A stretch of 14,141 bases of DNA, from NCBI GenBank assembly GCA_050733935.1, contig JBOHUC010000041.1:1-14141 (forward strand), read 5' to 3'. The stretch is from JBOHUC01 sp050733935 (GTDB lineage Bacteria; Eisenbacteria; RBG-16-71-46; DASYSL01). Of this stretch, positions 1-6,740 are shown piece after piece. Positions within the stretch are counted from its first letter, which is position 1, and every line of letters begins with the position of its first letter. The position numbers were made by a program, and so were the translations under genes. Under the pieces are notes generated by a model. The model did no database searches. It worked only from the letters and a program-made list of their open reading frames with translations, and was not told where the DNA came from.

Positions 1-468
1 GTCTACATCCGTCCCACGCCGCCTCCCGTCGCGAAGCCTCCCGTCGAGGAGCGCGTGCCGCTCGCGACCGGCAAGCCCGTGACCAAGAAGGACCAGAAGC
101 ACTTCGAGGAGCGCCTGCTCCAGGAGCGCGGACGTCTCTTGAAGGAGCTCGGTTATCTCGAGGCGAACGTGCTCAAGCAGAACCAGCGCGATTCCTCCGG
201 AGATCTCTCCGGATACTCGTTCCACATGGCCGATCTCGGAACGGACGCCATGGAGCGCGAAAAAGCGTTCCTCTTCGCGTCGGCGGAAGGGCGCGCGCTG
301 TACGACGTGGACGAAGCGCTCCGTCGTCTGTACAGCGACAACTACGGAAACTGCGAATCGTGCGGCCAACCGATCGCACGCGAGCGGCTCGAGGTCGTTC
401 CGCATGCGCGGCTGTGCGTGCGCTGCAAGGAGCGTGAAGAGAAGGCCGGCCGCTCCAAGGCGCGCTGA
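1..468 (+). CDS. DksA/TraR-family zinc-finger transcription factor, 5' end outside window
   Basis: Proteins of this family bind RNA polymerase through its secondary channel and tune initiation, often with ppGpp. The frame is open from base 1 to a TGA at 466-468. Counted from the internal GTG at 55, a coiled-coil-like stretch spans residues 14-45, the family block HMADLGTDAMERE follows at 58-70, and a four-cysteine zinc finger sits at Cys100, Cys103, Cys121 and Cys124 (CESCG...CVRC). The residues before the GTG (VYIRPTPPPVAKPPVEER) are in frame and proline-rich, like the basic/proline tails that precede this domain in several phyla, and no Shine-Dalgarno precedes the GTG. I therefore treat the gene as partial at its 5' end. 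It ends 5 nt before lspA and looks like part of the same transcription unit. The family is clear; whether it acts as a true DksA is not. Confidence 0.85.
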   Translation, partial: VYIRPTPPPVAKPPVEERVPLATGKPVTKKDQKHFEERLLQERGRLLKELGYLEANVLKQNQRDSSGDLSGYSFHMADLGTDAMEREKAFLFASAEGRALYDVDEALRRLYSDNYGNCESCGQPIARERLEVVPHARLCVRCKEREEKAGRSKAR

Positions 469-473
469 TCGTC

Positions 474-1064
474 TTGCGCCATAACCCCCTTCGGGAGCCC
501 ACGTTCTGGGCTGTGTGGGCAACGGCCGCGGCCGTGTTCGCGCTCGATCGCGTGACCAAGGCCTGGGCGGTCGAGACGATCGCGCCCATTCACAGCCGAC
601 CGTTCCTCGACGACTGGGTCCGGTTCACGTTCGTCCGCAACCCGGGAGTCGCGTTCGGCCTCGGGGCGGGCCACGCTCTGCCGTTCGCCGCCATCACGAT
701 CGGGGCGCTCGTGCTCGTGCTCGTCCTCGCGCTCTCGTCGAAGAGCCGCACGTGGCCGCGCAGCCTGGCCCTCGGCCTGATCGTGGGCGGCGCGTGCGGG
801 AATCTGCTCGACCGGCTGCGCTGGGGCTCGGTCATCGACTTCATCGACTTCGGATACCGGCACAACTGGTGGCCGGTGTTCAACGCCGCGGACTCCGCGA
901 TCACGATCGGCGTGATCACCTACGCGTGGACGCTCCTGTTCGCGCACGAGACCCGCTCCGATGCGCCGGAGGAAGCTCCCGCCCGTGACCCCGACTCGAC
1001 GACCGACAACCGCACCGACTCATTCGTATCGAGTCCTCCCGGAGGATCAGGGACAGCGACTTGA
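474..1064 (+). CDS. lspA: Lipoprotein signal peptidase (signal peptidase II)
   Basis: Inner-membrane aspartyl protease that removes the signal peptide of prolipoproteins after diacylglyceryl transfer. Of 196 residues, about the first 160 are the LspA core, with hydrophobic helices near 11-24, 68-88, 96-110 and 137-156. Diagnostic blocks are FTFVRNPGVAFGL (51-63), GNLLDR (109-114), VIDFIDFG (120-127) and FNAADSAI (136-143). Asp122 and Asp140 match the catalytic pair, and Asp113 is also conserved. The start is a TTG, five bases after the upstream stop, with only a weak AAGG upstream; an in-frame GTG at 513 is possible but would shorten the first helix. The last ~36 residues are a disordered Asp/Thr/Ser/Pro tail beyond the usual family end, encoded in DNA that also encodes the start of the pseudouridine synthase. 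Confidence 0.93.
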   Translation: MRHNPLREPTFWAVWATAAAVFALDRVTKAWAVETIAPIHSRPFLDDWVRFTFVRNPGVAFGLGAGHALPFAAITIGALVLVLVLALSSKSRTWPRSLALGLIVGGACGNLLDRLRWGSVIDFIDFGYRHNWWPVFNAADSAITIGVITYAWTLLFAHETRSDAPEEAPARDPDSTTDNRTDSFVSSPPGGSGTAT

Positions 1065-2019
1065 CCGCGTGCTCGCGCGCGCCTGGCCCGCGCTCACGCG
1101 AACGCGCATTCAGGGGCTCCTCGAACACGGTCACGTGACGGTGGACGGCGCTCCGGCACGCGGGAAGGAGAAAGCGCGTCCCGGGGCTGTCGTCGAAGCG
1201 CACGTGCCGCCCCCCGAGCCGTCGCCACTCACTCCCGAGCCGCGCGCGCTTTCGATCGTGTTCGAGGACGAGCACCTGATCGTGCTCGACAAACCGGCCG
1301 GGCTCGTCGTCCATCCGGGAGCGGGCGTGCGACACGGCACGCTCGTGCATGCGCTCCTTGCGCACGCGCCGGCGATCGAGGGCGTGGGCGGCGTGCAGCG
1401 TCCCGGCCTCGTGCACCGCCTCGACAAGGACACGAGCGGACTCCTCGTGGTCGCGAAGACCGACGCGGCCTTCCGGGCGCTCGTGCGCGCACTCGCGGAA
1501 CGAAGGATCCGAAGGCATTACCTGGCCCTCGTGTGGGGCGTGCCGCGTTCCCGGGAAGGCCGCATCGAGGCCGCGGTCGGGCGGGATCCCCGCGAGCGGA
1601 AGCGCATGGCGGTGCGGCCGGCCGGAGCCACGGGCGCCCGCTCCGCGGCCACACGCTACCGCGTTCTCGCGGAGCTTCCGACCGGTGCGGCGCGGCCGCG
1701 GTTTGCGTTCATCGAAGCCGAGCTCGAGACCGGCCGCACCCACCAGATCCGGGTGCATTTGAGCCATCATGGACATCCGGTCGTGGGAGATGCGCTGTAC
1801 GGGGGCGGCGCCAAAAAGGCCTTGAGCCTCCCGCCCGACGACCGTAAACTCGCGAACCGTCTGGTGGCAGAGATCGGGCGGCAGGCGTTGCACGCAGCAA
1901 AGCTCGAGTTCGACCACCCCATTCACGGCGGTGCGCTCGAGTTTCGCGCTCCGCTCCCCGAAGCGATGGCCCGGGCGCTGGACGTGCTCGGGCTTTTGAA
2001 CCGCCCCGCATGTCCGTGA
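961..2019 (+). CDS. rluD: RluD-type large-subunit rRNA pseudouridine synthase
   Basis: Isomerises uridine to pseudouridine in 23S rRNA (RluA/RluC/RluD family). An S4 RNA-binding domain lies at about residues 23-85 (QRLDRVLARAWP, then GHVTVDG). The catalytic domain follows, with LDKPAGLVVHPG (109-120), the catalytic HRLDKDTSG (152-160, Asp155) and the family block ETGRTHQIRVHL (256-267). The length of 352 is slightly above average because of a basic N-terminal extension and an insert near 282-300. Start choice is open: ATG 961 has no visible Shine-Dalgarno, whereas GTG 985 is preceded by GGAGGAAG at 968-975. Either start overlaps lspA, by 104 or 80 nt. The RluD, rather than RluA or RluC, assignment rests on general resemblance only. 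Confidence 0.9.
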   Translation: MRRRKLPPVTPTRRPTTAPTHSYRVLPEDQGQRLDRVLARAWPALTRTRIQGLLEHGHVTVDGAPARGKEKARPGAVVEAHVPPPEPSPLTPEPRALSIVFEDEHLIVLDKPAGLVVHPGAGVRHGTLVHALLAHAPAIEGVGGVQRPGLVHRLDKDTSGLLVVAKTDAAFRALVRALAERRIRRHYLALVWGVPRSREGRIEAAVGRDPRERKRMAVRPAGATGARSAATRYRVLAELPTGAARPRFAFIEAELETGRTHQIRVHLSHHGHPVVGDALYGGGAKKALSLPPDDRKLANRLVAEIGRQALHAAKLEFDHPIHGGALEFRAPLPEAMARALDVLGLLNRPACP

Positions 2020-2082
2020 GCGCGTCCCGCCCCTTGGACGCGTGACGGCCCCTCGGGCCCCGGCTGTGGAGGATCTCCCCCT

Positions 2083-2547
2083 GTGAACACCGACACTCCA
2101 CAGACCGAAACCATTCAGCTCACCATTCCGAGCCGTCTCGAGCTGCTCCCGCTCGTCGACCAACTCGCCTCGGGAATCAGCGAACGTCTGGAATTCGACG
2201 ACGAGAGCCGCATGCAGATCTCGATCTCGGTCATGGAGGCCGGCACGAATGCGATCCAGCACGGCAATCGCGTCGACCCCGGCAAACGCGTGGATCTCGT
2301 CTTCCTGCTTCACCCCGACCGGCTCGAAGTCATCGTGAAGGACAAGGGGCCGGGCTTCGATCTCTCGAAGATCCTCAAGGACATCACCTCGCCCGAACAC
2401 TTGCTCGATCTCCGCGGCCGCGGCATCTACATGATGCGAAACTGCATGGACAAGGTGGACTTCGAGTTCGGTCCCGACGGCACGACCGTGCGCATGATGA
2501 AGTCGCGGCCGAAGGCCTCGGCCAACGGGAGCAAGAGCGCGGCCTGA
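2083..2547 (+). CDS. RsbW-like anti-sigma factor / serine kinase (HATPase_c_2)
   Basis: Small GHKL-type ATPase of the RsbW/SpoIIAB group, which bind a sigma factor and phosphorylate a STAS antagonist. The 154-residue protein is a single ATPase domain: N-box EAGTNAIQHGNR (52-63, Asn56 as the magnesium ligand), G1 box DKGPGFD (87-93) and G2 box RGRGIYMMRN (111-120), ending in a short basic Ala/Ser tail. The GTG start has a GGAGG at 2068-2072, ten bases upstream. A 63-nt gap separates it from rluD and 17 nt from ruvX, so it lies inside the housekeeping operon. No sigma factor, STAS antagonist or PP2C phosphatase is encoded nearby, so its partners must be elsewhere. The fold is certain; the exact regulatory role is inferred. 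Confidence 0.85.
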   Translation: MNTDTPQTETIQLTIPSRLELLPLVDQLASGISERLEFDDESRMQISISVMEAGTNAIQHGNRVDPGKRVDLVFLLHPDRLEVIVKDKGPGFDLSKILKDITSPEHLLDLRGRGIYMMRNCMDKVDFEFGPDGTTVRMMKSRPKASANGSKSAA

Positions 2548-2564
2548 ACGGGGCCCTCGCGTTC

Positions 2565-3062
2565 GTGGGACGTATCCTCGCAGTGGACTGGGGCGGAAAG
2601 CGGCTCGGCCTCGCGCTTTCGGATCCGCTCGACCTCACCGCACAACCGCTCGACACGATCCAGCTGACCGCACCGACGGACGCGGCCGGCGCGATCGCGC
2701 GCGCCGTCGCGGAGCACGAGGTCACGCGCATCGTCCTGGGTCTCCCGCTCGAGCTCTCGGGAAAGACGGGCGAGGCCGCACGTGCCGTGCTCGATCTCAA
2801 GGCCGAGCTCGAGCGCACGCTCGCCGTGCCGGTCGAGACGTGGGACGAGCGCTTCACGAGTGCGCTCGCCGAACAATCCCTGCGTGAAGAAGGCGTTCGC
2901 ACGTCGCACCGGAAGGGGGGCGGGCGGGAGCGGGCGCGAGCCCGCACCGAGGACAAGGCACGGGTCGATCGGCGGGCCGCGATCCTCCTCCTTCAGTCGT
3001 GGCTCGATGCGCGCCGCGCGCGCTCGGACCGTTCCGAAGACCGTTCGGGAGAGCCGTCGTGA
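2565..3062 (+). CDS. ruvX: RuvX/YqgF putative Holliday-junction resolvase / pre-16S rRNA nuclease
   Basis: RNase H-fold nuclease of the YqgF family, linked to resolution of recombination intermediates and to 16S rRNA 5' maturation. Family signatures are in order: DWGGKRLGLALSD (8-20, Asp8), VTRIVLGLPLELSG (53-66), ETWDERFTSALAE (91-103) and VDRRAAILLLQSWLD (134-148, Asp135). The protein has 165 residues against a usual ~140. The excess is a Gly/Arg-rich loop near 112-133 and a charged C-terminal tail. The GTG start lacks a strong Shine-Dalgarno and probably relies on coupling to the gene 17 nt upstream. Its TGA (3060-3062) overlaps the GTG start of mltG. Confidence 0.92.
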   Translation: MGRILAVDWGGKRLGLALSDPLDLTAQPLDTIQLTAPTDAAGAIARAVAEHEVTRIVLGLPLELSGKTGEAARAVLDLKAELERTLAVPVETWDERFTSALAEQSLREEGVRTSHRKGGGRERARARTEDKARVDRRAAILLLQSWLDARRARSDRSEDRSGEPS

Positions 3063-4216
3063 GCCGCCGGCCGTCGCGCTTTCGTCCGCGGCAGCTCCTG
3101 TACGTGATCGTGCCGCTCGTCCTCCTCTTCGTCGCACGCGACGTGTTCTTCCCGAGCGGTTTCACGCGCAGCAAGGAAGTGCGAACCGTGTTCGTCAGGC
3201 CCGGGGCGACGATCGACGAGATCGCGCGGGATCTCGTCCAGGCGGAGCTCCTCAAGAGCCCGTTCGCGTTCTCGATCCTCGCGCGCCTCACGGGGACCGA
3301 TCGCAAGCTCAAGGCGGGCCAGTACGCGTTTCACCGCGGCGACTCGGTGCTCGCGATCCTGACCGGGCTCGTGCGCGGCATGGGCGGGCAGGATCTCCTC
3401 ACGGTTCCGGAAGGGAGGACCGCGCGCGACATCGCGGATCTTCTGTTCGAGCGTCTCGGCACGGATCCCGAGCTCTTTCTGGCGGCGGTCGCCGACAGCG
3501 CGCTGCGCGCCGAGTTCAACGCGCCCGGCGCCACGCTCGAGGGCTACCTGTTCCCCGACACGTATGCGTTCCTGCCCACGACGTCGCCGACCGTGATCGT
3601 CCGCACCATGGCGGGGAAGGCGCGGCGCGTGCTCGACGAGGAGCTCGCGCGCGGCGGACCGATCGCGCTCGAGCTCACGCCGCACGAGATCCTCACGCTC
3701 GCATCGATCGTCGAGGCCGAGGCCATGGTCGCGGCCGAGCGTCCGCGGATCGCCGCCGTGTACCTCAATCGCCTCCGGCGGGGGATGCTGCTTCAGGCCG
3801 ATCCCACGGTCGCGTACGCGCTGGGCGGTCATCGCATGCGCATCTATTATTCGGACCTGAGGGTGCAGAGCCCGTACAATACGTACCTGCACCCCGGGCT
3901 TCCGCCGGGACCGATCGGAAACCCCGGACGATCGAGCCTCCAGGCGGTCTTGAACCCCACGCCGGGAAGTCGGGAACTGTTCTTCGTCGCGCGCGGCAAC
4001 GGCACCCACATCTTCACGGAGACCGGGGAAGCGCATCTCAAGGCAGTGGCGCAGGTGCGAGCGAGTCGCGCGGTCGCCGACACGCTCGGACCTCCGTTGC
4101 CGGCCGACACGACGGGAGCCGCGCGGCCTGGAGCGGACGCGGGGCCGGCCTCGGGTGCGACTCCCCCGGGCGCCGGCGAGACTCGCACGGCCGACAGCGG
4201 CCAGGAGGACGGATGA
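3059..4216 (+). CDS. mltG: Endolytic murein transglycosylase MltG
   Basis: Inner-membrane lytic transglycosylase that cuts nascent peptidoglycan strands and sets glycan length. The 385-residue product has an N-terminal anchor helix (13-26), a LysM-like region (44-95: VFVRPGATIDEIA, then KAGQYAF) and the YceG catalytic domain with LEGYLFPDTY (160-169), ASIVEAEA (215-222, catalytic Glu219), LQADPTVAYAL (245-255) and SPYNTYLHPGLPPGPIGNPG (271-290). After about residue 340 comes a low-complexity Ala/Gly/Pro/Thr tail not needed for the fold. I chose GTG 3059 because it gives the standard N-terminus and a GTGA junction with the ruvX stop; the same frame is open further upstream but there it overlaps ruvX. 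The stop overlaps the larE start as ATGA. Confidence 0.94.
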   Translation: MSRRPSRFRPRQLLYVIVPLVLLFVARDVFFPSGFTRSKEVRTVFVRPGATIDEIARDLVQAELLKSPFAFSILARLTGTDRKLKAGQYAFHRGDSVLAILTGLVRGMGGQDLLTVPEGRTARDIADLLFERLGTDPELFLAAVADSALRAEFNAPGATLEGYLFPDTYAFLPTTSPTVIVRTMAGKARRVLDEELARGGPIALELTPHEILTLASIVEAEAMVAAERPRIAAVYLNRLRRGMLLQADPTVAYALGGHRMRIYYSDLRVQSPYNTYLHPGLPPGPIGNPGRSSLQAVLNPTPGSRELFFVARGNGTHIFTETGEAHLKAVAQVRASRAVADTLGPPLPADTTGAARPGADAGPASGATPPGAGETRTADSGQEDG

Positions 4217-5082
4217 GCGTGTTTCCGGATCGCGAGTCGCGGCTGCGCGCCCGTTTGCGCGCACTCGGCTCGTGCATCGTCGCCTACTCGGGCGGCGTGG
4301 ACTCGAGCGTCGTGCTCGCGGTCGCGCGCGAAGAGCTGGGCGAGCGGGCGCTCGCCGTGATCGGGCAGTCCGCGACCTACGCGGAGAGCGAGCTCGCGCT
4401 CGCGCTCGCGCAGGCCCGCACGCTGGGTCTCGAGCCGCGCGTCGTGCGCACGGCGGAGCTCGACGATCCGCGCTTCGCGAACAATCCGGTCAACCGTTGC
4501 TACTTCTGCAAGGGCGAGCTGTTCGGCGTGCTCGCCGCCGTCGCGCGCGAGGAGGGGTTCGCCGCCGTCGTGGACGGCACGAACGCGGACGACCTGGGAG
4601 ACTTCCGTCCGGGAACGCGCGCCGCTGAGGAGCACGGCGTGATCTCACCGCTCGCCGAATGCGGGTTCACGAAGGCCGACGTGCGGCGTCTCGCAGCACG
4701 GCTCGGCCTTCCGTCGGCCGACAAGCCCGCGATGCCCTGCCTGTCTTCGCGCTTCCCGTACGGTGCCGTGATCACGCCCGAGAAGCTGACGCGGGTCGAG
4801 CGCGCGGAAGCGTGGCTGCGGGCGCGCGGCTTTCGCGAAGTGCGCGTGCGTCACCACGAACGCATGGCGCGCGTCGAGGTCGCGACGGCGGAGCTTCCGC
4901 GACTCGTGGCCGAGCCTCTGCGCACGGAGTGCGTGCACGCGCTCATGGCCTTCGGGTACTCGGAGGTCGTGATCGATCCTGCCGGTTTCCGTTCCGGGAG
5001 CCTCAATGAAGGGCTCCCCGTGTCCGTCCGACGGGCCGCTGCGAGCGGCTCCGAGCCGATTCCCGCCTCCTTGAACCGTTAG
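4213..5082 (+). CDS. larE: LarE, ATP-dependent sacrificial sulfur transferase for the nickel-pincer cofactor
   Basis: PP-loop enzyme that adenylates the pyridinium biscarboxylate mononucleotide and inserts sulfur during synthesis of the nickel-pincer nucleotide of lactate racemase and other LarA-type enzymes. The 289 residues show the P-loop YSGGVDSS (25-32), NRCYFCKGELF (94-104), DGTNADDLGDFRPG (121-134) and PCLSSR (175-180). Cys176 matches the sacrificial cysteine of the single-cysteine enzymes. The extra Cys96-x2-Cys99 pair suggests the three-cysteine class reported to carry an iron-sulfur cluster instead of sacrificing its own cysteine; that reading is inference. ATG 4213 has AGGAGG just upstream (4203-4208) and a 4-nt overlap with mltG. 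No larA, larB or larC lies in the window. Confidence 0.9.
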   Translation: MSVFPDRESRLRARLRALGSCIVAYSGGVDSSVVLAVAREELGERALAVIGQSATYAESELALALAQARTLGLEPRVVRTAELDDPRFANNPVNRCYFCKGELFGVLAAVAREEGFAAVVDGTNADDLGDFRPGTRAAEEHGVISPLAECGFTKADVRRLAARLGLPSADKPAMPCLSSRFPYGAVITPEKLTRVERAEAWLRARGFREVRVRHHERMARVEVATAELPRLVAEPLRTECVHALMAFGYSEVVIDPAGFRSGSLNEGLPVSVRRAAASGSEPIPASLNR

Positions 5083-5103
5083 CCCCGGAGCGTACGAACG
5101 AAA

Positions 5104-5493
5104 ATGCCATCCGACCGGAAATCCCAGGACAAGCGCGCGAAGACGAGCGCATCGCAGCGTCCGGCCGCCGGGTCTTCACGAACGCCGGCGAGCGCCTCGA
5201 GCCGCGGTCCGGCCGGCCGCGTGAACCCGCAGGTGCGCCGCGCACTGCACGGCGAAGCCGTGAAGCACGAGCCGTTGCTTGCGTTTGGGAGGACGAACTA
5301 CCTGCTCATGGGAGGCGGGATTCTTGCGGCCGTGATCGGATTCCTGTTCCTGAGCCGGGGGGACATCTCGCTCGCCCCGGTCCTGATCGTCCTCGGATAC
5401 TGCGGGCTCATTCCGCTCGGAATCGAGCTCAGCCGGCGGCGGCCGGCCCGGTCGCAGGAGCCCAGGCGGGGGGCGAATAGCTCAGCCGGCTAG
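5104..5493 (+). CDS. Small two-helix membrane protein, DUF3098-like
   Basis: Function unknown. Of 129 residues, the first ~58 are a basic, Ser/Ala/Pro-rich, probably cytoplasmic region. A hairpin of two membrane helices follows: residues 65-83 after the block FGRTNYLLMGGG, and 89-107 containing APVLIVLGYCGLIPLGIE. That layout (aromatic-Asn-Tyr before helix one, a glycine turn, then AP at the start of helix two) resembles DUF3098 proteins, which often sit in cell-division or envelope neighbourhoods. The start ATG 5104 is 21 nt after larE, with a distant GGAG. The final seven codons and the TAG stop lie inside the tRNA-Val gene, so the C-terminal tail GANSSAG is dictated by tRNA sequence. Confidence 0.7.
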   Translation: MPSDRKSQDKRAKTSASQRPAAGSSRTPASASSRGPAGRVNPQVRRALHGEAVKHEPLLAFGRTNYLLMGGGILAAVIGFLFLSRGDISLAPVLIVLGYCGLIPLGIELSRRRPARSQEPRRGANSSAG

Positions 5494-5544
5494 AGCGCTT
5501 GCCTTACAAGCAAGAGGTCACAGGTTCGATCCCTGTTTCGCCCA
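5471..5544 (+). tRNA. tRNA-Val (anticodon TAC)
   Basis: A full cloverleaf can be folded by eye. The acceptor stem is GGGCGAA (5471-5477) with TTCGCCC (5537-5543) and discriminator A5544. The D-stem is GCTC/GAGC (5480-5483/5493-5496). The anticodon stem is CTTGC/GCAAG (5498-5502/5510-5514) with loop CTTACAA, giving anticodon TAC at 5505-5507, which reads GUA valine codons. The T-stem is ACAGG/CCTGT with loop TTCGATC. CCA is not encoded (the next bases are TTC), so it must be added enzymatically. The first 23 bases coincide with the end of the preceding protein gene. No clear terminator follows. Confidence 0.96.
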
Positions 5545-6069
5545 TTCCCCGCCCGCCCCGGACCCTCCCAAGGACGGACAAGTGATTGTCCAATCGGTTC
5601 TTGGGTTGCGCCGTCAATCGGAATCGAACCCCGCCCGGGCCCGCCGGGGCGCCCCGGACCCCGCCGGAAGCGGGGAAAAAGGCCTCCGGAAGCCCCCCCA
5701 ACCCGATTCCCCGATCCCGCCCCCGAGAAGAGGCCGGAATTCTGTTAAAGAAAAGTTCGGAACCAGCCGTCGGGATGGGGTGTTTGACAGCGATGCAGGG
5801 CTCCGAAGCGTCGCAGCGACCGAGTTTTCGGGGTTGACAGAGGGGGGCTAGGCTGGTAGCCTTCTTCGCGTTACACGGTGTGTCCCTCCCCAGTCACGCC
5901 GTCCCGATTGTCGGAGCTAAAAGAGATCATTCAAAGCAGTTCAGCATTTTTCGTAGACTTGATACGCGTTGTTCGAAAGGGGGTGTCCGAGCCACTCATA
6001 AGCCACAGACCGCAGCCTGCGCTCGCTTGCGTTACGGTGACCGGAGTTTCCTTCGAGGAGGTTCATGCA
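5545..6069. other. Long intergenic region and leader between tRNA-Val and the secreted dockerin-like protein
   Basis: No convincing gene is seen in these 525 bases. Just after the tRNA is a small perfect hairpin, GGACAA/TTGTCC with loop GTGA (5576-5591), without a T-run. A GC-rich block follows with a CCCCGC/GCGGGG stem (5659-5675). Composition becomes more AT-rich from about 5740, with two TTGACAG boxes at 5784 and 5834; only the second has a plausible -10 at the right distance. The remaining ~200 bases up to the start codon look like an untranslated leader. The frame from GTG 5878 joins the downstream gene but its extra 64 residues look non-coding, and a good Shine-Dalgarno favours ATG 6070. 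Confidence 0.6.
5834..5862 (+). promoter_or_regulatory. Candidate sigma-70-type promoter for the dockerin-like protein gene
   Basis: A perfect -35 TTGACA (5834-5839) is followed after 17 bases by TAGCCT (5857-5862), a weak -10 preceded by TGG, which would make it an extended -10. The -10 forms the right arm of a small inverted repeat GGCTA/TAGCC (5846-5850/5857-5861), a possible operator. Transcription from about 5869 would give a ~200-nt leader. The first three bases and the last of the -10 agree only partly with consensus, so this is a candidate only. Confidence 0.4.
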
Positions 6070-6699
6070 ATGACTGGATTGGTTCGGAAGGCTCTCACCA
6101 TCGCCGCCGGTTTGGCGGTCGTGGCGACGGTGGCTTCGGCCGGCGTCCCGGATCCGCGCAACTCGACGACCGAAGCGGTGATCGTCGGTAACGTCACCGG
6201 CAATCCGCTCGGCGCTCCCGGAGACCTGGGCACGTCGGCTGTCGGCGGCTTTGAAGTCATCGTGCGGGACATCAACAACACCGCACTCATCGGCCGTCCT
6301 GTGACGCTCGATTTCGCGTCGGCCGCCAACGTCCGCCTGTTCAACTCGATCGGCGGAGGCATCACGATCAACTGCGCCGCAAAGACGCTCACCAAGCCGA
6401 CGGACGGCACGGGCCTCGCGCTCTTCGCCGCCAAGATCGGTGGCTTCGCGAACACGGATGTCGTCGAGGTTTCGGCCGACGGCGTCGCGCTCGCGAACGT
6501 GAAGGCGCGCTCGACGGACATCGATCATCTCGATGGCACGACGGGTCTGGGCGACTTCGGCCTGTTCGCCAACAACTTCCTGAACGTCCCGTCCGCTCCC
6601 GAGAGCGACTTCAACGTCGACGGAACGACGGGCCTGGGCGACCTGGGGATCTTTGCGGTCGAGTTCCTCGCGGCGGTTTCGGCGGCTTATTGCCCGTAG
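6070..6699 (+). CDS. Secreted protein with Ig/invasin-like domain and two dockerin-like repeats
   Basis: Function unknown; an exported cell-surface or extracellular protein is inferred. A Sec signal peptide covers residues 1-24 (hydrophobic core IAAGLAVVATV, cleavage after ASA). Residues ~35-147 look like a Big-1/invasin-type Ig domain: FEVIVRDINN, GRPVTLDF, then TDGTGLALF and VVEVSADGVALANVKARS. Two calcium-loop repeats with the shared core DGTTGLGDxGxFAxxF follow, at 150-170 and 180-200. The second has all expected ligands (Asp180, Asn182, Asp184, Asp191). The first is out of register in its early positions (DIDHLDG), so it may bind calcium less well. ATG 6070 has GGAGG at 6057-6061. No cohesin partner or cellulosome gene is nearby, so a general calcium-stabilised C-terminal module is likelier than a true scaffold dockerin. 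Confidence 0.75.
   Translation: MTGLVRKALTIAAGLAVVATVASAGVPDPRNSTTEAVIVGNVTGNPLGAPGDLGTSAVGGFEVIVRDINNTALIGRPVTLDFASAANVRLFNSIGGGITINCAAKTLTKPTDGTGLALFAAKIGGFANTDVVEVSADGVALANVKARSTDIDHLDGTTGLGDFGLFANNFLNVPSAPESDFNVDGTTGLGDLGIFAVEFLAAVSAAYCP
6517..6669 (+). repeat. Two in-gene dockerin-like calcium-loop repeats
   Basis: Two copies of a ~21-codon unit, at 6517-6579 and 6607-6669, encode DGTTGLGDFGLFANNF and DGTTGLGDLGIFAVEF. They are separated by a short linker (LNVPSAPES). The near identity of the central DGTTGLGD suggests an internal duplication of an EF-hand-like loop. Confidence 0.7.
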
Positions 6700-6740
6700 T
6701 CACGCCGCGGCCTTCTGGGGCGGCGACGTGGTGAGGACCC

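Noticed and set aside
916..2400. Long minus-strand frame opposite rluD and the RsbW-like gene
   Set aside because: Low-complexity Arg/Ala/Gly composition and no domain; the plus-strand genes have clear family motifs. The same holds for 2993-4264 (-) and 11678-13246 (+).
2782..4212. Long open frame continuous with larE on the 5' side
   Set aside because: It overlaps ruvX and mltG in another frame and is Arg/Ala/Gly-rich, a GC-rich shadow; larE has its own ATG and Shine-Dalgarno at 4213.
5620..5630. GGAATCGAACC, resembling a tRNA T-arm on the minus strand
   Set aside because: Only about two T-stem pairs can form and no acceptor or anticodon arm fits, so it is neither a tRNA nor a clear attachment-site remnant.
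5504..5701. Minus-strand frame ending in GETGIEPVTSCL
   Set aside because: This ending is the well-known spurious translation of the reverse strand of a tRNA gene; the frame overlaps tRNA-Val and has no other support.
5846..6060. Riboswitch (for example cyclic-di-GMP type) in the long leader
   Set aside because: The GGTAGC-like string near 5855 lacks the surrounding conserved GEMM core; no known riboswitch signature was found.
5878..6069. Upstream GTG start for the dockerin-like protein
   Set aside because: It would bury the signal peptide 64 residues inside the protein; GGAGG before ATG 6070 fits better. Likewise TTG 6828 and ATG 8091 were rejected for paralogs 1 and 2.
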